A stretch of 64,000 nt of DNA, from the NCBI GenBank assembly GCA_919902775.1, contig CAKKRJ010000009.1, positions 62,001-126,000 of the forward strand, read 5' to 3'. Made by a program: the position numbers and the translations under genes. This DNA is from Burkholderiaceae bacterium (GTDB lineage Bacteria > Pseudomonadota > Gammaproteobacteria > Burkholderiales > Burkholderiaceae_C). Of the stretch, positions 36,235 to 44,301 are shown piece after piece. Under the pieces are notes generated by a model. That model had not been told where the DNA came from. It searched no databases and saw only the letters and a list, made by a program, of their open reading frames with translations. The stretch's first letter is position 1, and each line of letters opens with the position of its first letter.

Positions 36235-37224
36235 GTGAACCGTTTTTGTACATTTTTCAGCATTTTGGCGTGGGTTTTGGGGGCTTCAGTGGGCAGCCCG
36301 GTGTGGGCCAAGACACCGGCACCGGTTTTTGTTCTCAACTCCCTGGATGGCAATGTCAGTGTGATCGACCCGGTCAGTTGGACCGAAACCAAGCGCATTC
36401 CCACCGGCAAAGAGCCGCACCACCTGTACCTCACGCCCGATGAAAAATCGGTCATTGTGGCGAACGCACTGAGCGATTCACTGACTTTCATCGATCCGCG
36501 CACCGCACAGGTTCAGCGCACCGTGACCGGCATCCTGGACCCGTACCAACTGCGGTTTTCGCCCGACATGAAGTGGTTCGTGATTGCTGCCAACCGCTTG
36601 AACCATGTCGACATTTACCGTTGGGATGGCCAGAACGCGACGCTGGCCAAGCGCATTCCCACCGGCAAGACACCCAGCCACCTGTGGATCGACAGCCAGA
36701 GCAAGATCGCTTGGGTGTCGATGCAGGACAGCGACGAGCTCGTGGCCATTGACCTGGGCACGCAAACCCTGAAATCACGCACCCAGATCGGCTCGGTGCC
36801 CGCCGATGTGTTCGGCACGCCCGACGACAAATTCTTGCTGGTGGCCGTGATGGGCCATGACGGGGTCGAGGTTTACGACATCAGCACCGTTCAGCCTAAG
36901 CTGGTTAAAACAATTCCCACGGGCAAAGGCGCACACGCTTTTCGGGCCTTGGGCGACAAGCGCCACGTGCTGGTCAGCAACCGCGTGGGCAATTCGATCA
37001 GCCAAATTGATTACCTCAACATGGGCGTGGTGGCCGAGTTCCCCGGCCCCTCGGGCCCGGATTGCATGGACATCACGGCCGATGGCCAAACCATCCTCGT
37101 GGCCTCACGCTGGGCCAAAAAACTCACCGTGATCGACATCGCCACGCGCAAGGTGTTGCGGCAAATTCCGGTGGGCAAATCGCCCCACGGCGTGTGGACA
37201 CTGGACCATGCGCCGCGCAACTGA
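36235..37224 (+). CDS. YVTN-type beta-propeller protein, exported
   Basis: The 329-residue protein starts at GTG with a signal peptide (FFSILAWVLGASVGSPVWA, then K). It contains repeated 40-45-residue blades with the pattern VIDP...IPTGKEPHHLYLTPD, ...TGKTPSHLWID, ...IPTGKGAHAFRAL and ...IPVGKSPHGVWTL, typical of surface-layer/nitrous oxide reductase-like propellers. It is periplasmic or secreted. It overlaps the deacetylase gene by 17 bases, so the two are likely co-translated. Confidence 0.87.
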   Translation: MNRFCTFFSILAWVLGASVGSPVWAKTPAPVFVLNSLDGNVSVIDPVSWTETKRIPTGKEPHHLYLTPDEKSVIVANALSDSLTFIDPRTAQVQRTVTGILDPYQLRFSPDMKWFVIAANRLNHVDIYRWDGQNATLAKRIPTGKTPSHLWIDSQSKIAWVSMQDSDELVAIDLGTQTLKSRTQIGSVPADVFGTPDDKFLLVAVMGHDGVEVYDISTVQPKLVKTIPTGKGAHAFRALGDKRHVLVSNRVGNSISQIDYLNMGVVAEFPGPSGPDCMDITADGQTILVASRWAKKLTVIDIATRKVLRQIPVGKSPHGVWTLDHAPRN

Positions 37225-38041
37225 CACCGTTCGTGTCTTCGCCTTCATCCTGCTGGGGGTGGGCAGCGTGCCCTTGGCCGCGGCCCCTTGCGCACAGCCT
37301 GTTTACCTGACGTTCGACACGGGCCACATGGCGGTGGCCCCGTTGATCGCTGAAGTGCTGCAGCGTCAACACGTGCCCGTGACTTTTTTTGCCGCACACG
37401 AAAAAACCCAGCAAGGCGATGGCAGCCTGGGCCAGCACTGGGCCCCCTGGTGGCAAGCCCGCGCTGCCGAAGGGCATGCCTTTGCTTCGCACACCTGGGA
37501 CCATGCGACTTGGCGTGCCGATGTGCAAGAAGGCGGTGTGCCGAAGTTTCGCGTCCGCCCCAGCGCGGGTGAACACGCGGGGCAGACACTGCTTTGGACC
37601 GCGCAAAACTACTGTGACAACTTGCGCCAGGCGGCGCGCCGCTTGCAGGACGTGACCGGACAGCCCCCGCTGCCGTTGTTCAGGGCGCCGGGCGGCAAAA
37701 CCTCCAGCCACCTGTTGGCAGCGGCGCGGCAATGCGGTTTCGCCCATGTGGGCTGGGCCGATGCTGGTTTTCTGGGTGATGAGTTGCCCAGCGACCCGTA
37801 TCCCAACGCGCAGCTGCTGCAAAAAGCCCTGAAAAATATCCGATCGGGCGACATCTTGGTGGCGCACCTGGGCATCTGGTCGCGACAAGACCCCTGGGCT
37901 CCGGCGGTGCTGGAGCCGTTGATCGGGGGCTTGAAAGCGCGGGGCCTGTGCTTTGCCACCTTGCGTGAGCACCCTGTTTACCGCGATTGGATTCGCCAGC
38001 ACCCCTTGGCGCTGTCGGCTTTGCCCGCTACCCGACCCTGA
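37208..38041 (+). CDS. Polysaccharide deacetylase-family protein with altered metal site
   Basis: The 277-residue NodB-fold protein has a signal peptide (residues 1-29) and the motifs YLTFDTGHMA (residues 33-41), SHTWDHATW with His95 and His99, LFRAPGGKTSS and ILVAHLGI. Family 4 deacetylases normally have TFDDG, where the second Asp binds metal; here it is Thr38. It may use a modified metal site or be a binding protein. It overlaps the propeller gene upstream and is followed by a fatty acid hydroxylase 5 bases later. Confidence 0.85.
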   Translation: MRRATDTVRVFAFILLGVGSVPLAAAPCAQPVYLTFDTGHMAVAPLIAEVLQRQHVPVTFFAAHEKTQQGDGSLGQHWAPWWQARAAEGHAFASHTWDHATWRADVQEGGVPKFRVRPSAGEHAGQTLLWTAQNYCDNLRQAARRLQDVTGQPPLPLFRAPGGKTSSHLLAAARQCGFAHVGWADAGFLGDELPSDPYPNAQLLQKALKNIRSGDILVAHLGIWSRQDPWAPAVLEPLIGGLKARGLCFATLREHPVYRDWIRQHPLALSALPATRP

Positions 38042-38046
38042 ACACC

Positions 38047-39009
38047 ATGGACTTTTTGATCGACCTGTTTGAAGGCTTGCAGGCCGCCCTTTACGAGGGG
38101 GTGGTGCAACCCATCGCCGTGGCCGCGGGCCAGAGCCAATTGCTCGAAAAAGCCTACGAAGGCACGGGCTGGCTGGTGGCGGGCTTGTTGCAATTGGTCG
38201 TCATGCTGGTGGTCATTGGCCCGATGCAGCGGCGCTGGCCGGTGGAGCCGGTGACCGACCGCCGAGCGGTGCGGGTGGACGTGTTGTACACCCTGATCCA
38301 CCGGCTGGGCTTGTTCAAGCTGGTGATGTTTTTCACGTTCGACTACGCGTTTGAGCAAGGCCTGGGCATGCTGCGTGTGATGGGCTTGCCCACGCTGCAC
38401 CTGGACGGCCTGTGGCCTGGGGTGACCGATCTGGCGCTGGTCAGTTTTGTGCTGTACCTGGTGGTTTTTGACTTCATCCATTACTGGATTCACCGGGCGC
38501 AGCACCAGTCGGACCTCTGGTGGGCCTTGCATTCGTTGCACCATGCGCAGCGGCAAATGACGCAGTGGTCAGACAACCGCAACCACCTGCTTGACGACGT
38601 CGTGACCAGTTTGATCCTGTCGGTGGTGGCGGTGCTGATCGGTGTCGGGCCGGGGCAGTTTGTGGCGTTGGTGGCCATTGGCCAGTTGAGTGAGAGCTTC
38701 CAGCATGCCAATGTGCGTGTCTGGTTTGGCCGCATGGGCGAACGCCTTTGGGTTAGCCCGCGCTTTCACCGGCGGCACCACGGCATGGGCATTGGCCACG
38801 AAAGCCACCGCGCGGGCCGCGTGGTTTTGGGCGGTTGTAACTTTGGCGTGTTGCTGCCTTGGTGGGACATGCTTTTTGGCACCGCCGATTTTCAGCGGCG
38901 TTATGACCCCACCGGCGTGCGTGACCAGGTGGAGCAGGGCCGCGACTACGGCGCGGGCTTTTGGGCGCAGCAGCGACAAGGCGTGCTGCGCTTGCTGGGA
39001 CGGGCCTGA
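38047..39009 (+). CDS. Sterol desaturase/fatty acid hydroxylase-family membrane protein
   Basis: The 320-residue protein has several hydrophobic segments and the three histidine clusters of the diiron hydroxylase superfamily: HYWIHRAQH, LHSLHHAQRQM and RFHRRHHGMG. These enzymes hydroxylate or desaturate membrane lipids. I start at ATG 38047 (MDFLIDLFEGLQ) after the deacetylase stop. The cluster with a deacetylase and propeller suggests an envelope role, but the substrate is unknown. Confidence 0.88.
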   Translation: MDFLIDLFEGLQAALYEGVVQPIAVAAGQSQLLEKAYEGTGWLVAGLLQLVVMLVVIGPMQRRWPVEPVTDRRAVRVDVLYTLIHRLGLFKLVMFFTFDYAFEQGLGMLRVMGLPTLHLDGLWPGVTDLALVSFVLYLVVFDFIHYWIHRAQHQSDLWWALHSLHHAQRQMTQWSDNRNHLLDDVVTSLILSVVAVLIGVGPGQFVALVAIGQLSESFQHANVRVWFGRMGERLWVSPRFHRRHHGMGIGHESHRAGRVVLGGCNFGVLLPWWDMLFGTADFQRRYDPTGVRDQVEQGRDYGAGFWAQQRQGVLRLLGRA

Positions 39010-39019
39010 GTGCGAATGC

Positions 39020-39090
39020 ATTCGGCCGCAAGGGCGGCCTCCCACAAAAGCCCCTGAACCCCTGTGGGAGCGCGCCCCTGCGCGCGAATG
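39020..39090. repeat. REP-like palindromic repeat, family A, copy 4
   Basis: Arms ATTCGGCCGCAAGGGCGGCC...CCCACA and TGTGGGAGCGCGCCCC...GCGCGAATG face each other. It lies between the hydroxylase and the EI24 gene and is the best-preserved copy with copy 1. Confidence 0.85.
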
Positions 39091-39152
39091 CCCATTGACT
39101 TTCATTTTTCGAGGCGTCGCCAAGTGGCATGAAGTTGGTTAAGCTTTCGTCC

Positions 39153-40076
39153 ATGAAACTGTTGATCGATTCCTTTTGGCGCGCGGTGATGTATTGCCTG
39201 TACCCCCGGGTGATCGGTTTGTCGGTTTTTCCGCTGGTGCTGATCGTGGCGCTGTCCTGGTTGCTAGGTTATTGGTATTGGGACATCGCCGTCACCTGGG
39301 TGCGCGGCTGGCTGGACGCCTCCAGCTGGCTTGCGGTGGTCTGGCGCTGGCTGGAAGGCATTGGCTTGCCAGACCTCAAGACCGTGGTGGCCCCCTTGTT
39401 GGTGATTTTTTCGGTCACGCCACTGGTGGTGGTGGCCTCCTTGCTGGCGGTGTCGTTTCTGATGACGCCGTCGCTGACGCGTTTGGTGGCCGATCGGCGC
39501 TTTGCAGGCATGCAACGCAAACACGGCGGTGGGTTTTGGCTGAGCCTGTGGTGGACATTGTTGTCTTTGCTGCTGGCGCTGGGCGCTTTGTTGCTGACTT
39601 TGCCCATGTGGTTGGTGCCCCCACTGGCCATGCTGCTGCCCGCGCTCATTTGGGGTTGGCTGACCTACCGTGTCATGGCCTTTGATGTGCTGGCCGAGTT
39701 TGCCAGCGCCGACGAGCGCCACACCTTGATGGCGCGCCACCGCATGAGTTTGCTGGGCATGGGCGTGGTCACCGGTCTCATGGGCGCGGCGCCCAGCCTG
39801 GTCTGGGCCTCGGGGGCTTTGTTTGCGGCCGCCTTTGTGATTTTGGTGCCCCTCGCCATCTGGATCTACACCTTGGTGTTTGCCTTTTCATCGCTGTGGT
39901 TTGCCCATTTCGCGTTGGCCGCCTTGCAGGCTTTGCGCGATGAACCGCAGCACGCCGTGGTCGACGATGTCTTGCCCGCCGTGCCGGTTTCGCCCCATGC
40001 CGCCGCCCGGTTGGTTGCCGGCATGGACGACAAGGAGGACGGCGTCACCGATGTCGAATCCCGGCCCAAACTTTGA
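39153..40076 (+). CDS. EI24-domain (CysZ-like) membrane protein
   Basis: The 307-residue protein has about six hydrophobic helices (VIGLSVFPLVLIVALSWLLG, VVAPLLVIFSVTPLVVVASL, LWWTLLSLLLALGALLL, and others) with the EI24 layout and a charged C-terminal tail. EI24 includes CysZ sulfate permeases, but the role here is not determined. I prefer ATG 39153 (MKLLIDSFWRA) over 39129. It is followed 24 bases later by the CinA-like gene. Confidence 0.75.
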   Translation: MKLLIDSFWRAVMYCLYPRVIGLSVFPLVLIVALSWLLGYWYWDIAVTWVRGWLDASSWLAVVWRWLEGIGLPDLKTVVAPLLVIFSVTPLVVVASLLAVSFLMTPSLTRLVADRRFAGMQRKHGGGFWLSLWWTLLSLLLALGALLLTLPMWLVPPLAMLLPALIWGWLTYRVMAFDVLAEFASADERHTLMARHRMSLLGMGVVTGLMGAAPSLVWASGALFAAAFVILVPLAIWIYTLVFAFSSLWFAHFALAALQALRDEPQHAVVDDVLPAVPVSPHAAARLVAGMDDKEDGVTDVESRPKL

Positions 40077-40100
40077 CCCCTTTGCAGAGAGCCTTCCCGC

Positions 40101-40916
40101 ATGTCCCCCACTTTTGGCCTGATCATCATTGGCGACGAAATCATGTCCGGCAAACGCCAGGACAAGCACATGCCCAAAGTCATCGAGCTGCTGTCTGCGC
40201 GTGGCCTGAGCCTGGCTTGGGCTGACTATGTGGGCGATGCGCCGGATCGTATCACTGCCACCTTGGCGCGGGCGTTTGAATCGGCCGATGTGGTGTTCAG
40301 CTGCGGCGGTATCGGGGCCACCCCCGATGACCACACCCGCCAATGTGCCGCGCGCGCTCTGGGTGTGCCCTTGGCCTTGCATCCCGAAGCCAAGCGGCTG
40401 ATCCAGGAACGCATGCAAGACACAGCCCAAGAGCAGGGCGTGGCCTACGAGCCGGACCGTCCTGACAACATCCGCCGCTTGGACATGGGCGTGTTCCCCG
40501 CGGGCGCAGCCATCATCCGCAACCCGTACAACAAGATTCCCGGCTTCAGCTGTCAGGGGGCTGGCGGCAGTGCAGTGCATTTTGTGCCCGGATTTCCGGT
40601 CATGGCCTGGCCCATGATCGAGTCGGTGCTGGACACCCATTACAGCGCCCACTTCCGCCAGAATGCCCACGTCGAAAAATCGGTGATCATTTTCGGCGCC
40701 ATGGAAGCCACGCTGACCCCGCTGATGGAAGCCATCGAAGCTGCGCACCCCGGTGTCAAGGTGTTCAGCCTGCCCAGCGTGGACCACCCGCAATGGGGCC
40801 GCCACATCGAATTGGGTGTCAAAGGGGCCCCCGCCGAGGCGGACCGGGCCTATGCTGACTTGCGGCAAGACCTGGCGGCGTTCCCGCTGGAATATGGCCC
40901 AGAGTTGGTGCGTTGA
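40101..40916 (+). CDS. CinA N-terminal-type molybdopterin-binding protein
   Basis: The 271-residue protein has the MoaB/MogA-like fold of CinA: IIIGDEIMSGKRQDKH, then VVFSCGGIGATPDDHTR and ALHPEAKRLI, FVPGFPVMAWPMI. It lacks the C-terminal nicotinamide-nucleotide amidase domain of full CinA. It probably binds or hydrolyses a nucleotide cofactor. It is followed by the glnA control region. Confidence 0.87.
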   Translation: MSPTFGLIIIGDEIMSGKRQDKHMPKVIELLSARGLSLAWADYVGDAPDRITATLARAFESADVVFSCGGIGATPDDHTRQCAARALGVPLALHPEAKRLIQERMQDTAQEQGVAYEPDRPDNIRRLDMGVFPAGAAIIRNPYNKIPGFSCQGAGGSAVHFVPGFPVMAWPMIESVLDTHYSAHFRQNAHVEKSVIIFGAMEATLTPLMEAIEAAHPGVKVFSLPSVDHPQWGRHIELGVKGAPAEADRAYADLRQDLAAFPLEYGPELVR

Positions 40917-40923
40917 TTTAAAA

Positions 40924-40940
40924 TTCACCAAAATAGTGCG
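40924..40940. promoter_or_regulatory. NtrC-binding site 1 upstream of glnA
   Basis: TTCACCAAAATAGTGCG contains TCAC-N7-GTGC, one base off the NtrC consensus GCAC-N7-GTGC. Its centre is 21 bases (two helix turns) from the next site and about 190 bases from the -24/-12 promoter. Confidence 0.7.
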
Positions 40941-40944
40941 ATTG

Positions 40945-40961
40945 CGCACAATTAAAGTGCA
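40945..40961. promoter_or_regulatory. NtrC-binding site 2 upstream of glnA
   Basis: CGCACAATTAAAGTGCA has the exact GCAC-N7-GTGC half sites of NtrC. In tandem with the site 21 bases upstream it forms an enhancer for the sigma-54 promoter at 41118. Confidence 0.8.
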
Positions 40962-41117
40962 TCTTGGCTGCGCTGTCGTGGCTGAAAAACCGGGCGATAC
41001 CGGCCTTGGTGAATCAGCTGTCCATAGCGCTTCGCTTTTTTCTCTGTGGCAGGTGCAGAACCACGCTGGCTCAAGGCACAATCTTGGGTCGTTCGGGTGC
41101 GTTTTGTCGCGCCAGGT

Positions 41118-41132
41118 TGGCACAGAAACTGC
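41118..41132 (+). promoter_or_regulatory. Sigma-54 (-24/-12) promoter of glnA
   Basis: TGGCACAGAAACTGC keeps the invariant GG and GC with the correct 10-base spacing (consensus TGGCAC-N5-TTGC, one mismatch). Transcription would start near 41143, giving a leader of about 37 bases with AGGAGA before the glnA ATG. Confidence 0.82.
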
Positions 41133-41180
41133 AACACCCGAAAGTCAGCTTTTTAACCCCTTTCCATTCAGGAGAATTTG

Positions 41181-42596
41181 ATGGCCAAGACCGTCGCAGA
41201 CGTGATGAAGATGGTGAAAGAGAACGAAGTCAAGTTCGTCGACTTCCGTTTCACCGATACCCGTGGCAAATGGCAGCACATCACTGCGCCCGTGTCGCAG
41301 TTCAACGAAAGCAAGTTCGAAGAAGGCCAAGCCTTTGACGGTTCGTCGATCGCTGGCTGGAAGGGCATTGAAGCCTCGGACATGTTGTTGATCCCCGATC
41401 CCAACAGCGCCATCATCGATCCCTTCTTTGAAGAAGTCACCCTGGTCTTGATCTGCGACGTGATTGAACCCACCGATGGCAAGGCCTACGAGCGTGACCC
41501 ACGTTCCATCGCCAAGCGCGCCGAAACTTACCTCAAGCAATCGGGCTTGGGCGACACCGCCTACTTCGGTCCCGAGCCAGAATTCTTCTTGTTTGACGAC
41601 GTGCGCTGGAGCACCGAGCCGAACAACACGTTCTACGCCATCGACGAAGCCGAAGCCCCATGGAACAGCGGCACCAAGATGGAGAACGGCAACAGCGGTC
41701 ACCGCAACCGTGTCAAAGGCGGTTACTTCCCAGTGCCTCCTGTGGACAGCACACACGACATGCGCAGCGAAATGTCCCTGATCCTCGAATCCGTGGGCAT
41801 CCCGGTCGAAGTGCACCACCACGAAGTGGCTGGCGCAGGTCAGTGCGAAATCGGCACCAAGTTCTCCACTTTGGTCGAGCGTGCCGACTGGACATTGCTG
41901 CAAAAGTACGTGATCCACAACGTGGCCAACGCTTACGGCAAAACAGCCACTTTCATGCCCAAGCCTTACGCTGGCGACAATGGCTCTGGCATGCACGTGC
42001 ACCAGTCCATCTGGAAAGACGGCAAGAACCTGTTCGCTGGCAACGGCTATGCCGGTTTGTCTGAATTTGCCCTGTACTACATCGGTGGCATCATCAAGCA
42101 CGCCCGTGCCCTGAACGCGATCACCAACCCTGGCACCAACAGCTACAAGCGCCTGGTGCCCCACTATGAAGCACCGGTCAAGTTGGCTTACTCGGCCAAG
42201 AACCGCTCGGCCTCCATCCGCATTCCCAACGTCGCCAGCGACAAGGCCCGCCGCGTGGAAGCCCGCTTCCCCGATCCATTGTGCAACCCCTACTTGGGCT
42301 TTGCGGCTTTGTTGATGGCGGGTCTGGACGGTATCGAGAACAAGATCCATCCCGGCGAAGCAGCCACCAAAGACCTGTACCACCTGCCACCAGAAGAAGA
42401 CAAATTGGTGCCCACCGTTTGCTCCAGTCTGGACCAGGCGCTGGACGCACTCAACGCTGACCGCGCCTTCCTGACCAAGGGGGGTGTGTTCACCGACTCG
42501 TGGATTGACGCTTACATCGAATTGAAGATGCAAGAAGTCAACCGCAGCCGTGTGGAAGTGTCGCCTGTGGAATACGACATGTACTACTCGCTGTAA
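41181..42596 (+). CDS. glnA: Glutamine synthetase, type I
   Basis: GlnA joins ammonia to glutamate using ATP, the entry step of nitrogen assimilation. The 471-residue protein has the family strings [63 protein letters not shown] and the C-terminal [13 protein letters not shown] region ([10 protein letters not shown]) with the adenylylation Tyr. ATG 41181 follows AGGAGA. It is driven by a sigma-54 promoter with NtrC sites, and ntrB-ntrC lie downstream. Confidence 0.98.
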   Translation: MAKTVADVMKMVKENEVKFVDFRFTDTRGKWQHITAPVSQFNESKFEEGQAFDGSSIAGWKGIEASDMLLIPDPNSAIIDPFFEEVTLVLICDVIEPTDGKAYERDPRSIAKRAETYLKQSGLGDTAYFGPEPEFFLFDDVRWSTEPNNTFYAIDEAEAPWNSGTKMENGNSGHRNRVKGGYFPVPPVDSTHDMRSEMSLILESVGIPVEVHHHEVAGAGQCEIGTKFSTLVERADWTLLQKYVIHNVANAYGKTATFMPKPYAGDNGSGMHVHQSIWKDGKNLFAGNGYAGLSEFALYYIGGIIKHARALNAITNPGTNSYKRLVPHYEAPVKLAYSAKNRSASIRIPNVASDKARRVEARFPDPLCNPYLGFAALLMAGLDGIENKIHPGEAATKDLYHLPPEEDKLVPTVCSSLDQALDALNADRAFLTKGGVFTDSWIDAYIELKMQEVNRSRVEVSPVEYDMYYSL

Positions 42597-42602
42597 GCGG
42601 AC

Positions 42603-43166
42603 ATGCACGGCATGGCTCCCATCCGTGCAAACCAAAAAAGGACGGCTTCGGCCGTCCTTTTTTTTCTGGCGTTCAGCCTGTGGCTGGCTGGGGGCGGGCG
42701 CGTGTTTGCCCAAGAAGCGATTTACCGCTGCGGCCACGAATACACCAATGCCCCGCGCGACGTGAGCCGCTGTGCGCGTCTGCCCGGGCAATCGGTCACG
42801 GTGATTCCGGGTGTGCGCCCCCACGCTGAGTCCCCTCGTGTGGTGCCCTCGCAGCCAGTATCCCAGCCTGTACCCCAGCCCAGTGCACGCAGTGGTTTGA
42901 CTCAAGAGTTGGTGCGGCTCCAAAAGCAGCTCCAAGCTTGGGAGCGAGAGGTCGAAATGCTGCTGTCTCAACCCGGCACGGCAGAATACGGCGCTGCACC
43001 TCAAAACCAGGACCGTGTGGCCGTGTTACACGGGGCCATCGAGCGGGCCGAGCGCGACATCGACACCCTGGAGCGCGAGTTGGCGCGCGCTACACAAGGG
43101 GCCACACCCGCCGCGCCCAAAGGTGTGCCGCCTGCTGCCGCCGCCGCCCGATTGACCCCACCTTGA
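42603..43166 (+). CDS. Small exported DUF4124-like protein between glnA and ntrB
   Basis: The 187-residue protein has a signal peptide (N-region RANQKR, hydrophobic SAVLFFLAFSLWLAGG, likely cleaved after VFA) then IYRCGHEYTNAP, a Cys-containing strand pattern like DUF4124. A Pro-rich stretch and a coiled coil (LTQELVRLQKQLQAWEREVE) follow. The codons for the signal peptide contain the glnA terminator hairpin. A start at 42603 or 42612 is possible. The gap to glnA is 6 bases. The function is unknown. Confidence 0.75.
   Translation: MHGMAPIRANQKRTASAVLFFLAFSLWLAGGGRVFAQEAIYRCGHEYTNAPRDVSRCARLPGQSVTVIPGVRPHAESPRVVPSQPVSQPVPQPSARSGLTQELVRLQKQLQAWEREVEMLLSQPGTAEYGAAPQNQDRVAVLHGAIERAERDIDTLERELARATQGATPAAPKGVPPAAAAARLTPP
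42634..42665 (+). terminator. glnA terminator embedded in the next gene's signal-peptide codons
   Basis: AAAAAAGGACGGC and GCCGTCC flank a TTCG tetraloop and lead into eight Ts. It is a strong intrinsic terminator for glnA but lies inside the 42603 reading frame, encoding KRTASAVLFF. Confidence 0.88.
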
Positions 43167-43232
43167 CCACACCAACCCCGCATCGCCCCCTCGCGCCCAC
43201 GGTTTTCCCACGTTGCCCCAAGTGCCCCGAAC

Positions 43233-44297
43233 ATGACCACGCCCACTTCCCGATTTCAAGCTTTTGATTTATTGGCCACGCCCGTGGCGGTGCTCCAAGG
43301 CCAAGGGCGTGTGCGCTTTGTCAACGCCGCGCTCGAAGATGCTTTGGGCATGTCGCGGCGCACGCTGTACGACACGCACTTGCCCGATTACTTTGTCGAT
43401 CCGCAGCCCTTGGTCACGGCCTTGGTGGGCGCGCAGTCCAACGAATTTGCCGCCCTGCGCTACGAAGCACAGCTGCGCCGCCTGCACCACGAAGACACGT
43501 TGCCGGTGCATGTGATCGTCGCGCCTTCTGACCAGTCCGATGAGGTGATCGTGGAGTTGCTGCCGGTGGAGCAGCAAACCCGGCAAGAGCGTGAGGAGCG
43601 GCTGCTCGAACAAGCGCAGGCCAACAAAGAGCTGATCCGCAACCTGGCCCACGAGATCAAGAACCCGCTGGGCGGCATTCGCGGTTCGGCCCAGTTGCTC
43701 GAGATGGAGCTGAGCGACAAAGAGTTGACCGAGTACACCCAGGTCATCATCCACGAGGCCGACCGCCTGCAAACCCTGGTGGACCGCCTGCTGGCCCCGC
43801 ACCGCAGGCCGCATGTGGTGGGCGATGTGAACATCCACGAGGTGTGCGAGCGCGTGCGGACCTTGATCCTGGCCGAGTTTCCCCGGGGCCTGAAGGTGGT
43901 GCGTGACTACGACATCTCGATCCCCGAGTTTCGCGGTGACCGCGAGCAACTCATTCAGGCCGTGCTCAACATCTCGCACAACGCGGCGCAGGCTCTGCAA
44001 GAGCGCATGGCCCAAGGCGATGCGCAGATCACATTCAAGAGCCGCATCTTGCGGCAAGTCACGTTTGGCAAGCAGCGCTATCGCCTGGCATTGGAATTGC
44101 ATGTCATCGACAACGGGCCTGGTGTACCAGACTCGATCAAGGACCGCATTTTTTTCCCGTTGATTTCGGGGCGCGAAGGCGGCTCTGGCCTGGGGCTGAC
44201 GCTGGCGCAAACTTTTGTGCAGCAACACCACGGCATGATCGAGTGTGACAGCGAGCCCGGCCGTACGGATTTCAAAATTCTGATTCCGTTGCCTTGA
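43233..44297 (+). CDS. ntrB: Nitrogen regulation sensor histidine kinase NtrB
   Basis: The 354-residue kinase has a PAS domain (residues 1-120), an H-box (RNLAHEIKNPLGGIRGSAQL with His near 138), an N-box (NISHNAAQAL) and ATP-lid boxes (DNGPGVPDSIKDRIFFPLIS, GGSGLGLTLAQTF). It phosphorylates or dephosphorylates NtrC under control of PII proteins. ntrC follows 4 bases after its stop. The gene lies downstream of glnA as in the classical glnALG order. Confidence 0.95.
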   Translation: MTTPTSRFQAFDLLATPVAVLQGQGRVRFVNAALEDALGMSRRTLYDTHLPDYFVDPQPLVTALVGAQSNEFAALRYEAQLRRLHHEDTLPVHVIVAPSDQSDEVIVELLPVEQQTRQEREERLLEQAQANKELIRNLAHEIKNPLGGIRGSAQLLEMELSDKELTEYTQVIIHEADRLQTLVDRLLAPHRRPHVVGDVNIHEVCERVRTLILAEFPRGLKVVRDYDISIPEFRGDREQLIQAVLNISHNAAQALQERMAQGDAQITFKSRILRQVTFGKQRYRLALELHVIDNGPGVPDSIKDRIFFPLISGREGGSGLGLTLAQTFVQQHHGMIECDSEPGRTDFKILIPLP

Positions 44298-44301
44298 ACA
44301 A

